A stretch of DNA of 64,000 nucleotides, taken from the NCBI RefSeq assembly GCF_041538065.1, contig NZ_JBGORW010000006.1, positions 1-64,000 of the forward strand, written 5' to 3'. This DNA comes from Leptotrichia hongkongensis (GTDB lineage Bacteria; Fusobacteriota; Fusobacteriia; Fusobacteriales; Leptotrichiaceae). Shown here piece after piece: positions 45,730-54,702 of this stretch; position 1 is the first letter of the stretch; every line of letters starts with the position of its first letter. Made by a program: the position numbers and the translations under genes. A model generated the notes under the pieces. That model saw only the letters and a program-made list of their open reading frames with translations, was not told the DNA's origin and searched no databases.

Positions 45730-45758
45730 ATTATAAACTAAAAAACAATACTTTACAA
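45730..45758 (-). promoter_or_regulatory. Promoter of the AAA/nuclease and headless DUF2207 genes
   Basis: Minus strand: TTGTAA (45753-45758), 17-bp spacer, TATAAT (45730-45735), about 75 bp before the ATG. It lies directly behind the terminator of the upstream unit. Confidence 0.6.
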
Positions 45759-45761
45759 CAA

Positions 45762-45787
45762 GAAAAAAAGCCAGTATTTCTACCAGC
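45762..45787 (-). terminator. Terminator built into the stop codon of the DUF2207 gene
   Basis: Minus strand: GCTGGTA, GAAA loop, TACTGGC (7 bp with two G-U pairs), then T7. The left arm includes the final Ser-Trp codons and the TAG stop. Confidence 0.7.
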
Positions 45788-47732
45788 TTCCTCCACCTCC
45801 TCCGCCGGAACCTCCGCCAGAGAAGCCTCCACCACTTGAGAATCCGCCTCCGCCAAAACCGCCTCCGCTCGAATTTCTAGAGTTTTCTCTCAAAGTACTG
45901 AATCTTTCTTCTGCTATTTTATTGTATGCATTGTTATAACCTCTTGAAATCATATCTGATAAAAAGTAATTATTGTATGAATTAAAATGTACTCCTCTAT
46001 TTATATAAGAATATGTACTTTCATCAAAATTATAAAGTTTTATCGTATTCTTCATAAGTTTTACCGCTTCATTTTTTACACCAAGAGCTACCGCATAAGG
46101 CAATATCCCTTTAAAATAAGCTACCAGCTCATCTACATCATTAAATTTCATAATCTGATTTGCTTCAGCAGTCTTTATGTACATTTTCATGCCATCCAAG
46201 TATTCTTTTTTTCTCATTCCATCAACAGTATATCTTCCAATTATTTTTGAATAAACAGCATACATTGCCATAATTATTCCAATTATAATGAAATTTAAAA
46301 CTCCATATATTAATGAAAAGAATAATACTGCTATCCACTTAATAATTTTTAAAAATTTGCTATTATTTCCATAAATATTATTGATAATTGAAAAAATCGT
46401 ATTTAATACTATTCCAAAGAAAATAGCAACCATAACTAGAGAAACTGCTCCAGAAATACCATCAGAAATACCTGCCGTTCCGCTGCTTGCAGTTGACGAA
46501 ATCATAAAAACTGTAATCATACCGACAATAAAGACAATATTAAAAATGTTATTATCCTTATAAACTTTCTTTTTATACTCTTTTTCAAATGATTTTAATA
46601 TTTTATTTGAAGCATCGTAAAGACTTCTTTCTTTTTTAAATATGTATCCATTATCAGAAAGAGCATTAAAAACAATCTTTTCTTCTTCTGCTAATTCAGG
46701 CTTGCTTTTTCTACTGTCAGACAATGTATATTCTACATTTCTTCCATTACCTTCTTCGTCATTAGCTTCAACATAACCTTTAGAAAGCAATGAAAGCACT
46801 CCGATTGTTAGTATTTCTTTTGGCTCTCTTTCTCCATTGATGTAAGCCGCATACATGGCAGAAATATCCTTTGGTATGTTAAATTCAGGAACAATTGCCT
46901 TTTTATTTACATCTCTTCCAAATATATACCACGTTACAAATCCATAAATTGCTAGAATTATTATTATAATCGGTCCTACAGCAATTAAAGGATGAGCATA
47001 ATAAAGTGTCTGTAATTTATCCCAAAATGTTGGGCTTATATTATCTGTTTTTAAATTCAGACGAAAACTTAATCCACTATATGCCTCTAAAACCTTATTT
47101 GTTTTAATTTCAACAGTTCCATTATTCAAATTTGTAATATAATCTTTTCCACTTTGTCCATATTCACCTGTAAAAATATCTAATTGCTTAATTTCATTTT
47201 TTAAAACAGGTTCTCCATTTCCAAATTTTATATTTACCGTAGCTTTTTCAATAGGAACTTGCCAAAATTGACCAATTGCATTAAAGTAAACCTGATAAAT
47301 TCCATTTTTTTCAAATACTGCATTATAAATCACATAATTAAACTCGTATCTATTTACACCATTTTCCACAAATCTGTCTGCAGAACCAACCCTATATCTA
47401 ATACCTTCATCAAAAAGTTTCGTAGAGTATTCTTCAGAAATACCGTTTCTCTTTATTGAATTCATTTTTATATAAGATTTGTAAATATCTACGCCATTTT
47501 TCTTTGAACGTAACGGAATATCCCTATAAATCCCGTGCTTTGCCACACCGTCAAATTCATAGTCAATTACTTCATTTACTGTCAAAGTTCCATTTTTATT
47601 CATCTGAACTGTAACTTCATAATTCGTTATTTTTTCAGCAATTAATGATTTTGCACTTAAGAAAAACAATGTGAAAAATACAAACATTATTGAAAAAATA
47701 CTGTTTAATTTTCGGTTGCTAAAACTCTTCAT
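45780..47732 (-). CDS. Full-length DUF2207 membrane protein with glycine-rich tail
   Basis: 650 residues: signal peptide (about 1-31), extracytoplasmic DUF2207 domain (35-230, from EKITNYEVTVQMNKNGTLTV), a membrane helix (about 250-272), a cytoplasmic part with FGRDVNKKAIVPEFN and AYINGEREPKEI, two or more helices (about 400-500), a second soluble part, and a tail of repeated Gly/Ser ending GGSW. This YciQ/DUF2207 layout is common next to lemA. Function unknown; an envelope-stress or protein-quality role is often guessed. AGAGGG lies 7 bp before the ATG; 33 bp after lemA. Confidence 0.88.
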   Translation of the reverse strand: MKSFSNRKLNSIFSIMFVFFTLFFLSAKSLIAEKITNYEVTVQMNKNGTLTVNEVIDYEFDGVAKHGIYRDIPLRSKKNGVDIYKSYIKMNSIKRNGISEEYSTKLFDEGIRYRVGSADRFVENGVNRYEFNYVIYNAVFEKNGIYQVYFNAIGQFWQVPIEKATVNIKFGNGEPVLKNEIKQLDIFTGEYGQSGKDYITNLNNGTVEIKTNKVLEAYSGLSFRLNLKTDNISPTFWDKLQTLYYAHPLIAVGPIIIIILAIYGFVTWYIFGRDVNKKAIVPEFNIPKDISAMYAAYINGEREPKEILTIGVLSLLSKGYVEANDEEGNGRNVEYTLSDSRKSKPELAEEEKIVFNALSDNGYIFKKERSLYDASNKILKSFEKEYKKKVYKDNNIFNIVFIVGMITVFMISSTASSGTAGISDGISGAVSLVMVAIFFGIVLNTIFSIINNIYGNNSKFLKIIKWIAVLFFSLIYGVLNFIIIGIIMAMYAVYSKIIGRYTVDGMRKKEYLDGMKMYIKTAEANQIMKFNDVDELVAYFKGILPYAVALGVKNEAVKLMKNTIKLYNFDESTYSYINRGVHFNSYNNYFLSDMISRGYNNAYNKIAEERFSTLRENSRNSSGGGFGGGGFSSGGGFSGGGSGGGGGGSW

Positions 47733-47765
47733 AATAAGCCCTCTTCCAAAAAATTTACTAAAAAA

Positions 47766-48332
47766 TTAAAACTTAACTTCTGGAGCCTTTTCTGCTCCTT
47801 CCACAGCATTAAAGAACTCAGCTTTTTTAAATCCAAAAATTCCACCAAAAATATTGTTTGGAAAAGTTTCCACAAAAGTATTTCTGTCTCTTGCTGTTCC
47901 GTTATAATATTTTCTTGAACTTTGAATTTCTGTTTCTATTTGAGTTAGTTGAGATTGCAAGCTCAAAAAGTTTTCATTTGCTTTCAAGTCTGGATAATTT
48001 TCCTGTAACATCATTATTGATCTTAATGTTTTTGTCATTTCATTTTCAAGTTTTTGAATTTTTTCAATATTATCAATATCCTTTGTATCAATCGACATCA
48101 TTTGACTTCTCAATTTTACCACATTTTCCAGCGTTTCTTTTTCATGTGTTGCATAACCTTTAACAGTATTAACAAGATTTGGTATTAAATCTAGCCTTTT
48201 TTGCAAATATACACCTATTCCACTCCAACCTTCCTCATTCAGATTTTTTAGTCTAATATATTTATTATAAATTCCCATTCCGATTACAACTAAAACTACC
48301 AAAATTCCTATTAAAATAAATACAATACTCAT
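47766..48332 (-). CDS. LemA family protein
   Basis: 188 residues with an N-terminal membrane helix (about 3-24) followed by a helical bundle. The LNEEGWSGIGVYLQKRLDLI and PNLVNTVKGYATHEKETLEN strings are LemA hallmarks, as is the NPYxxF-like FPNNIFGGIFGF end. LemA proteins are membrane-anchored and often adjacent to a glycine-tailed DUF2207 or TPM-domain protein, as here. The biological role is unresolved. GAGGAG is 8-9 bp before the ATG. 17 bp lies between it and the DUF3999 gene. Confidence 0.92.
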   Translation of the reverse strand: MSIVFILIGILVVLVVIGMGIYNKYIRLKNLNEEGWSGIGVYLQKRLDLIPNLVNTVKGYATHEKETLENVVKLRSQMMSIDTKDIDNIEKIQKLENEMTKTLRSIMMLQENYPDLKANENFLSLQSQLTQIETEIQSSRKYYNGTARDRNTFVETFPNNIFGGIFGFKKAEFFNAVEGAEKAPEVKF

Positions 48333-48348
48333 AATTCATTCTCCTCTT

Positions 48349-49521
48349 CTATTTTTTATTTTTATTTATTTTATTTACCATAAATCCAATTAATATTACC
48401 ACAACCACCCCTATAAAAACATTATAATAAACCGTGTAATCTCTTGGCTTTGAAACTTTCTTTATATCTGCCTTTTCCAATTTTCCTACAAAAACTTCAT
48501 CTCGTTCTTTTATTGAATCAGCAAATTCTGCAATATCGTACTCAGGCTTGTCTAAACTTTCATCTCCAAAGGTTATTTTATAATCTTCCCCTTCTGTAGC
48601 CCTAAACACAATTCTGTCTGGAACATAGTTTCCTGTTACTTCATTTATTTTGAGCGGTGAATTATCTCCATTCTGTATTTCAACGACTATTTCAGACAAT
48701 TTAGGAACACTTTCTAAATTTATTACCAAATTTGATCTTTCCCCAACTTTAGATATTATCCCTTCTGCAAAAAAATTATCTCCGTTTCTCACAGTATAAT
48801 TTCTCTGAAACTCATCATTTACATCTAGAACAATATTTTTTAATGGCAAAAACTTGCTCTTAATTTTCAAAATTGTATTTTTTCCTTCCTGCTCAACCTT
48901 ATAATCCAATTTTGTCCCTACAGTTTTAAATTTCCCAGCCTCATTATTTGACAATTTCAAAATTGCTTCACTAAAGATATTCCCTTTATCTAAAGGCGTT
49001 ACAATTTTATAAAATTCATATCTTTTTTCTGAAAATTCGATTGTCAAGTTTGACTTATCAGGTGTCTTATAAATTTCTCCCGAAGTTATCTGTTCCCAAT
49101 CTGTACCGTTATTACTTCCAAGCAAAGTATATTCGGTGTAAAAATTTTTGGAAGGAATCAGTGCAAGCCTGTTTCCAATTATATCCTTTAACGAACTGTC
49201 GGAATTAAATTTCACAATAAATTCCATTTTATCCTTTTTCGTCAATACTTCATCTATTTTTGCCCTTGCTACAATTTTTTCGCTGTGCTTTTCCTGATTT
49301 TTTCCAGTTTCGATAACATAAGGAACTTCTTTCCCAGCATTATCAATTATCCGTATATCTCCAAGATTATTTTTACTATTCTCATAAATATCCTCTGTTA
49401 GAAAAAATTGTTTGTATGCCGACTTTCCTGTTATTTTTATAGTTTTAAAATACTGACTGGAAAAAAGTTGAACAATTGTTATTAAAAATAAAAACAATAT
49501 TATTTTATTTATTTTCTTCAT
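48349..49521 (-). CDS. Exported DUF3999-like protein
   Basis: 390 residues from ATG 49521, preceded by AAGGTGAG 4 bp away; a longer frame has no site. An N-terminal signal (about 1-22), a large beta-rich periplasmic region with the DIRIIDNAGKEVPYVIE strand and NNGTDWEQITSGEIY-like carbohydrate-binding-type motif, and one C-terminal helix (about 362-382) with a basic end. DUF3999 and DUF2339 genes commonly occur as a pair, as here with a 17-bp overlap. Function unknown. Confidence 0.8.
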   Translation of the reverse strand: MKKINKIILFLFLITIVQLFSSQYFKTIKITGKSAYKQFFLTEDIYENSKNNLGDIRIIDNAGKEVPYVIETGKNQEKHSEKIVARAKIDEVLTKKDKMEFIVKFNSDSSLKDIIGNRLALIPSKNFYTEYTLLGSNNGTDWEQITSGEIYKTPDKSNLTIEFSEKRYEFYKIVTPLDKGNIFSEAILKLSNNEAGKFKTVGTKLDYKVEQEGKNTILKIKSKFLPLKNIVLDVNDEFQRNYTVRNGDNFFAEGIISKVGERSNLVINLESVPKLSEIVVEIQNGDNSPLKINEVTGNYVPDRIVFRATEGEDYKITFGDESLDKPEYDIAEFADSIKERDEVFVGKLEKADIKKVSKPRDYTVYYNVFIGVVVVILIGFMVNKINKNKK

Positions 49522-52102
49522 TTTTCTCACCTTTCCCAAAATCCGTGTCACTCAAACTCTCTTTCACTTCCTGCTCCAATTTCTTCAAAGCTGTCTGATA
49601 AATATAAGAAGTTCCAATCAAAATAGCCCCCATACTAAAGTAAGCAATCAACTTATAAGAATTATCAAATCGTAAGAAGTCCCATAAAAAACTTTTTGCC
49701 ACAAAAAATATTCCTATTCCAAGCCCAATTCTTCTAACATTCCTATTTGGCACTCTAAATCCTTTCCAGACTAAATATCCACATAATAGCAGTCCAACTA
49801 TATCCAAAGCTAGTCCAGCTCCTAAAATTAATACACCTGAATCTTCATATATCCGTAAAATAATATTTGCTACACAAAGGAAATATATTGATTCTCCCAG
49901 TATCCACAACGGCTTTTTCTCATTTTTTTTGAAAAAGCATAAATGAATATCATTTTTAGCAACCATAAATAAATATATATTTATTAAAATTGGCAAAAAG
50001 AACGGAAATATATAACTTATTGCTACTCTTTCTATTAATATATATATATCCGAACTCCAATTAAAAAAATACAGGATAAGATTAATCATATTTATGAATA
50101 ACAAATAAATTATTTCAATTATTATCAAGAATTTCAAACTAAAACTATCTTGTAATTTTTTCGCTTTACACGTTACTGTTCTTAAAACAAAAAGCGAAAC
50201 TAATAAACTCAAAAATATATTTTCACCATAATTTATCATTTTAAATGAAGTAACAACATCAAAAACAACTTTATTTATAAAAAATATTGAATATGTAAAA
50301 ATCAGATATTTAAATATTCCATTTAAAATCCTAACTTCCGTCTTGTAGCTTTTTTGTTTTATCAGGAAATAAAGCACAAATGAAAAAGATATTATCATCA
50401 AATCTTGAATATACACAAGCAAATATTTTTCTTCCCGCACAATCAAATTACTTACCAGCGAAACTAGATAAATCGCAATTGTCCCATATCGCATTTCTTT
50501 ATTTTTATATTTTCTATAAAAGAAATATAAAAGTGCAGTTTCAGCACCCCACGCAACCACAACAAATTTTTCTGGCACAATTAACGGAATAATTAGGATA
50601 AAACTTCCTAATGCAACGATATAAAAGATTTTTGCAACTTTGTTGTCCTTGAGCCTGTCGCCAAAAAATCCATAAATTACTCCAACTGTTCCAACTAATA
50701 TTGCTTTTAGCCAGCTTGGGGTTGTCTTGTCAAATAGGCTGTAAATCAATGAAAATTTTATAATTAGATTTAAACTTAGAAATATATAGTCAATTATGTT
50801 GCTTTGACGATTTTCTTTTTTGTGAGAATTTAGGAAAATGAAACTGTATGCTGTTGTAAAAATTACGATGTAGAAAAACGCCGTAATCTTATCATGAATG
50901 CTGTGATTTAAGTAATAAATCAGCCCCGTCATATTTACTACACCTGTAACAAATCCAAAAATCTTGCTGTATATCCAGTCCTTTTTCCAAGAAACACCAA
51001 GCACAATTCCCTGCAAAATCAAAGAATATGCTAAAACATAATAAATCTGAACATTGCTCCTATTCACCCAAATATACGCTCCGTAAGGCAAATATCCACC
51101 AATCAGCGATAATACTCCAATTATCTGGCTATCATATCGCAATGAAAGAATCACAACCAGCCCTGTCAGTATTACCGATATAAAAAGTCCCGCTGTCATT
51201 GGATAAAGTTTGAGATAAAGCGTAGAAAGAAGCGTAGTCAAATAAAGAATCCCAATTCCACCACCAATCAGCCCAACTGCAAAATGCTTCTTATTTTTTT
51301 GATAAAATTTTTCTCCAGCAAAAAGAAAAAACATCCCAAGCAAATACGATGCCGAACTTTTTACATAATTATTTGCCAAAATTTTTGCAAACTGTGTCCG
51401 AAATACCAAAAAAACTCCCAAAAAGATTGATATTATCCCTAAAAAGTTAAATCCTTTAAGTCCAATAAGTTTTTCAAATACAAATCTTTTTTTCTCTCTT
51501 TCAAAAAGAAATTCCCCTTCCTTCAAAGCCGTTTCTTCTTTTATTTTATTATGAAAAACTGAAGATTCTTCTTGAAGAAATGTTTTATTTTCAAAAGTTT
51601 TCCTATTACTTTTCTCTAAAAAATCACTAATTTTCCCATTAATTTTTTTGAGTTCATCTCTTAATGAATCAGCTTCCTCTGAAAATTCGCCATCAAGATT
51701 TCTTTCCAGCATTTTGACTTTTCTCTTCATTTCCTCTGCATAATTAGAAAGCCTTCTAGTCACTCCACTTTCCAATTCCACATTCATCTTCGCAGCCAAA
51801 ATATTCTGAAACTTATCAATCTCACCATTTCTCCTAACCTTTTTCGCTTCCTTCAATTCCTCAATAAGTACTGCATTACTATTTTTAAGCCTCCCAATTT
51901 CCTCTTCTCTAACTTTCATCTTTTCATGAAATGACTTTAAATCCTTTGCCAGCCTTTCATTCTCTTCCAAAAGTTCCTTTTCCCTGCTTATTCCAGCCTC
52001 ATTTTTTATATTTGCAATTATTGATTCTATCTCCGAATTTATTTTTCCAATTTCCCTATACTTATTCTCAAGATTCTCTAATTCTTTTAGTTTGTCAATC
52101 AT
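49505..52102 (-). CDS. DUF2339 polytopic membrane protein
   Basis: 865 residues. Residues 1-175 are a long charged coiled coil (ELENLENKYREIGKINSEIE onward), cytoplasmic by the positive-inside rule. From about 210 to 845 there are roughly 20 membrane helices, as in DUF2339 proteins. A short charged tail ends GEKNEENK. Such proteins are among the largest in number of helices in bacteria and their role is unknown. It is the first gene of the DUF2339-DUF3999-LemA-DUF2207 unit. AGGTG is about 9 bp before the ATG. Confidence 0.85.
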   Translation of the reverse strand: MIDKLKELENLENKYREIGKINSEIESIIANIKNEAGISREKELLEENERLAKDLKSFHEKMKVREEEIGRLKNSNAVLIEELKEAKKVRRNGEIDKFQNILAAKMNVELESGVTRRLSNYAEEMKRKVKMLERNLDGEFSEEADSLRDELKKINGKISDFLEKSNRKTFENKTFLQEESSVFHNKIKEETALKEGEFLFEREKKRFVFEKLIGLKGFNFLGIISIFLGVFLVFRTQFAKILANNYVKSSASYLLGMFFLFAGEKFYQKNKKHFAVGLIGGGIGILYLTTLLSTLYLKLYPMTAGLFISVILTGLVVILSLRYDSQIIGVLSLIGGYLPYGAYIWVNRSNVQIYYVLAYSLILQGIVLGVSWKKDWIYSKIFGFVTGVVNMTGLIYYLNHSIHDKITAFFYIVIFTTAYSFIFLNSHKKENRQSNIIDYIFLSLNLIIKFSLIYSLFDKTTPSWLKAILVGTVGVIYGFFGDRLKDNKVAKIFYIVALGSFILIIPLIVPEKFVVVAWGAETALLYFFYRKYKNKEMRYGTIAIYLVSLVSNLIVREEKYLLVYIQDLMIISFSFVLYFLIKQKSYKTEVRILNGIFKYLIFTYSIFFINKVVFDVVTSFKMINYGENIFLSLLVSLFVLRTVTCKAKKLQDSFSLKFLIIIEIIYLLFINMINLILYFFNWSSDIYILIERVAISYIFPFFLPILINIYLFMVAKNDIHLCFFKKNEKKPLWILGESIYFLCVANIILRIYEDSGVLILGAGLALDIVGLLLCGYLVWKGFRVPNRNVRRIGLGIGIFFVAKSFLWDFLRFDNSYKLIAYFSMGAILIGTSYIYQTALKKLEQEVKESLSDTDFGKGEKNEENK

Positions 52103-52184
52103 TGTAAAAACACCTCAAAACTCGCAATTTTTTATAAATATATTCTGTCAGTTTTTTGCAACATATTATACAATTATAATATTC

Positions 52185-52220
52185 AAAAAAGTATCTGTAC
52201 CATTTATGCACAAACACTTT
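52185..52220 (-). terminator. Terminator of the spermidine operon
   Basis: Minus strand: AAAGTGTTTGT, 11-nt loop, ACAGATACTTT (11 bp, two G-U pairs), then TTT. It lies about 15 bp past the speB stop. Confidence 0.75.
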
Positions 52221-52234
52221 TCCTTAAAATAAAT

Positions 52235-53086
52235 CTATTTATAAATAAACAGCAAAATTTCCCTAAGCAGTTTACAAGCTAGTGCTGTAGATTGCCCAGA
52301 CTGATCGTATACAGGCGATAATTCGTTCATATCAAGCCCAACAATATTTAACTGCGAAATTTTTTCTATTGCCTTATGAAGTTCCACAAAAGTAACTCCT
52401 CCAGCTTCAGGCGTTCCAGTTCCAGGAAATTCCGATGGATCAAGTACATCTAAGTCCAATGTAAAATACACAGGTTTTCCTTTTAATTTTTCTACAACTT
52501 CATCAAGCCCATCAAAATTAAATTTTGTTGTATGAAGATGTTCTTTTGCAAATTTCCATTCATCTCTTTCGCCGCTTCTTATTCCAAACTGAAAGATTCT
52601 GCCATCTCCAACAATGTCCCAACATCTTCTAATTACAGAAGCATGTGAATAATACTGTCCTAAATACTCATCTCTCAAGTCTGTATGTGCATCAAACTGA
52701 ATAATATGTAAATCTGGATATTTCTCAGCAACCGCTCTTACAGCTCCCAATGTAACAGAATGCTCTCCACCAATCATAAACGTAATTTTCCCATCCTTCA
52801 AAATTTCTGCCGTTTCGTCTTGAATATCCTGCAATGCACTTTCTGAATTTCCAAACGAAAGTTCCAAATCTCCTCCATCAAAAACCTTAATATCCTCCAA
52901 ATCCTTATCTTGATAAGGACTATACGTTTCTATTCCAAAACTCTCATTTCTCATAACTGCTGAAGCAAATCTAGTCCCTGGTCTAAACGAAGTTGTACTG
53001 TCAAACGGCGCTCCAAAAATAGCAATTTTACTCTCATTGTATTCATTGTCACAACCTATAAATGTATGTATATTTTTATTTCTCAT
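52235..53086 (-). CDS. speB: Agmatinase
   Basis: Ureohydrolase that splits agmatine to putrescine and urea with a binuclear Mn2+ site. Metal ligands are H109 in GGEHSVTLG, D132/H134/D136 in FDAHTDLRDE, and the aspartates in DLDVLDPSEFPGTGTPEAGG. Arginase is less likely because the operon supplies agmatine through SpeA. Length (283) is typical. AAGGAG is 7-8 bp before the ATG. It is the last gene of the operon, 30 bp after speE. Confidence 0.95.
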   Translation of the reverse strand: MRNKNIHTFIGCDNEYNESKIAIFGAPFDSTTSFRPGTRFASAVMRNESFGIETYSPYQDKDLEDIKVFDGGDLELSFGNSESALQDIQDETAEILKDGKITFMIGGEHSVTLGAVRAVAEKYPDLHIIQFDAHTDLRDEYLGQYYSHASVIRRCWDIVGDGRIFQFGIRSGERDEWKFAKEHLHTTKFNFDGLDEVVEKLKGKPVYFTLDLDVLDPSEFPGTGTPEAGGVTFVELHKAIEKISQLNIVGLDMNELSPVYDQSGQSTALACKLLREILLFIYK

Positions 53087-53116
53087 ATAAATTCTCCTTC
53101 TAGTTTTTATTCTAAA

Positions 53117-53959
53117 TTATTTTATTAAATCTTTCACATAATTTGGCAATGCAAAAGCCCCTTTATGCAATTCTGTATTATAATATCTTGTTTCTATCCC
53201 AAACTTATTCCATTCATCAGCCTTCAAATCTTCTACAGGATTGTATTTTTTCGAAGCAAATCCAAATAGCCAATGTCCTGATGGATATGTCGGTATATGC
53301 AGCTGATACACTGTCGCAAATGGGAAAACCGCCCTTAATTGTTTGTTTGCTCTTGCTGTTGCTTTAGCATCTGCCTCATAATATGGGCTTTCGTGCTGAT
53401 TCACAAGAATTCCATCCTCTTTTAGTGCATTAAAGCAGTTTCCATAAAATTCTCTTGTAAATAAATCTTCTCCAGGCCCAAAAGGATCTGTCGAATCCAC
53501 AATTACAATATCATATTCATTTGCCTTGGAACGTACAAATTTTAATCCATCCTCATAATAAATATGAACTCTCTTGTCATCCAGCTTATTCGCTGTCTTA
53601 GGTAAATATTCACGACAAAGGTCGACAACCATCTTGTCAATTTCCACCATATCAATTCTCTCAATATGCTCATATTTTACAAGTTCACGAACAGTACCGC
53701 CATCTCCAGCACCAATTACCAATATTTTCTTAGCCTTAGGATTTACAGCCATAGGAACGTGAGTTATCATCTCATGATAAATAAATTCATCCTTTTCTGT
53801 CAGCATCATAAATCCATCCAATGTCAAAAATCGCCCAAACTCTGGCGACTCAAAAATATCAATTCTCTGAAAATTACTTTTTGCACTAACTAACTGCCTA
53901 TCAATCTTTATAGAAAAACGAACATTTTTCGTATGTTCTTCTGTGTACCATAATTCCAT
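53117..53959 (-). CDS. speE: Spermidine synthase
   Basis: Aminopropyltransferase that makes spermidine from putrescine and decarboxylated SAM. The nucleotide motif is VIGAGDGGTVREL near 81-93, followed by the acidic residue in IDMVEID; the catalytic loop is VDSTDPFGPGEDLFTREFY. The N-terminal strand domain begins MELWYTEEH, as in many SpeE. Length (280) is normal. AAGGAG is 8 bp before the ATG. The substrate pair is provided by speB and speD of the same operon. Confidence 0.96.
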   Translation of the reverse strand: MELWYTEEHTKNVRFSIKIDRQLVSAKSNFQRIDIFESPEFGRFLTLDGFMMLTEKDEFIYHEMITHVPMAVNPKAKKILVIGAGDGGTVRELVKYEHIERIDMVEIDKMVVDLCREYLPKTANKLDDKRVHIYYEDGLKFVRSKANEYDIVIVDSTDPFGPGEDLFTREFYGNCFNALKEDGILVNQHESPYYEADAKATARANKQLRAVFPFATVYQLHIPTYPSGHWLFGFASKKYNPVEDLKADEWNKFGIETRYYNTELHKGAFALPNYVKDLIK

Positions 53960-54099
53960 CTGCTACACTCCTTTCAATTTGTATTACCTATTTTTTTAAT
54001 ATCTAACCTTTTATTTCCAATGTTTTGTACTTTAAAACTTTTTTCTAAATTCCTCAAATTTTCCATTGTTTATAATTTTATTCTATTTTCTTGTACTCA

Positions 54100-54630
54100 T
54101 TAAACGTTTCTCAAATAATTTTCCTTAACCTTAACCCTGTTCAGCCATCCAGCTAGAAAATCATTCTGAGTTACATTATTTTTAGCAAGAGACTTGTAAT
54201 ATTCACGCTGTAAATTATGATAAGCCATCAAAAATTTAGCTGGATTAACATCATTTAAATATTTTAATGTCATAGGCCCAACCGCTCCATCTACACTAAT
54301 TACATTTTTCCCATAAACTTTATTCACAGCTTCCTGAGCCTTTTTGATTCCATATCTCCCAGCATTTACTGAAAAATCAAATATGCTTAGTGCCACTTTA
54401 TCATTTTTTACTTGATCCAATTTTCTAGCCTTATAATATTTTTCCTCATAAATTTTTTGTGCCATTGCTTTTGTTAAATCTTTCATGCTACCTTTGTATC
54501 CACATTCTCTAGCTCGTTCCTTAGTAATGCCGTATTTTGTTTCCCCACCTTTATCATTCTTATCATTAGAATAGCTTCCTTCAACTAGCAAAATATAATT
54601 AAAAAATTTCAAAAATCTGCTGTCAGCCAT
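54100..54630 (-). CDS. Phage-type GH108 N-acetylmuramidase (endolysin-like)
   Basis: 176 residues without a signal peptide. The glycosyl hydrolase 108 domain (about 6-90) shows the catalytic Glu17 in LLVEGSYSNDKNDKGGET and the YGITKERARE block; a PG_binding_3-like helical domain follows (about 95-170, VDGAVGPMTLKYLNDVNP). Such enzymes cut the muramic acid bond of peptidoglycan and are usual in phage lysis modules. Here it stands alone inside the polyamine operon between speA and speE, with a hairpin at 54668-54684 upstream. Without holin or other phage genes it is probably a domesticated or stray endolysin. Confidence 0.85.
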   Translation of the reverse strand: MADSRFLKFFNYILLVEGSYSNDKNDKGGETKYGITKERARECGYKGSMKDLTKAMAQKIYEEKYYKARKLDQVKNDKVALSIFDFSVNAGRYGIKKAQEAVNKVYGKNVISVDGAVGPMTLKYLNDVNPAKFLMAYHNLQREYYKSLAKNNVTQNDFLAGWLNRVKVKENYLRNV

Positions 54631-54667
54631 TTTTGCTTTCCTTCTTTCATTTATTTTAATTGGATTT

Positions 54668-54684
54668 CGCAGATACTATCTGCG
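54668..54684. other. Perfect intercistronic hairpin between speA and the GH108 gene
   Basis: CGCAGAT, ACT, ATCTGCG: a 7-bp perfect stem. A T5 run follows only on the plus strand, so it would terminate plus-strand rather than operon transcripts; in the operon direction it may act in mRNA processing or mark a junction. Confidence 0.5.
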
Positions 54685-54702
54685 TTTTTACGTCAAAAAT
54701 TT

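Noticed and set aside
54100..54630. Prophage remnant around the GH108 gene
   Set aside because: No other phage gene, integrase or attachment repeat is visible on either side; only the single endolysin-like gene.
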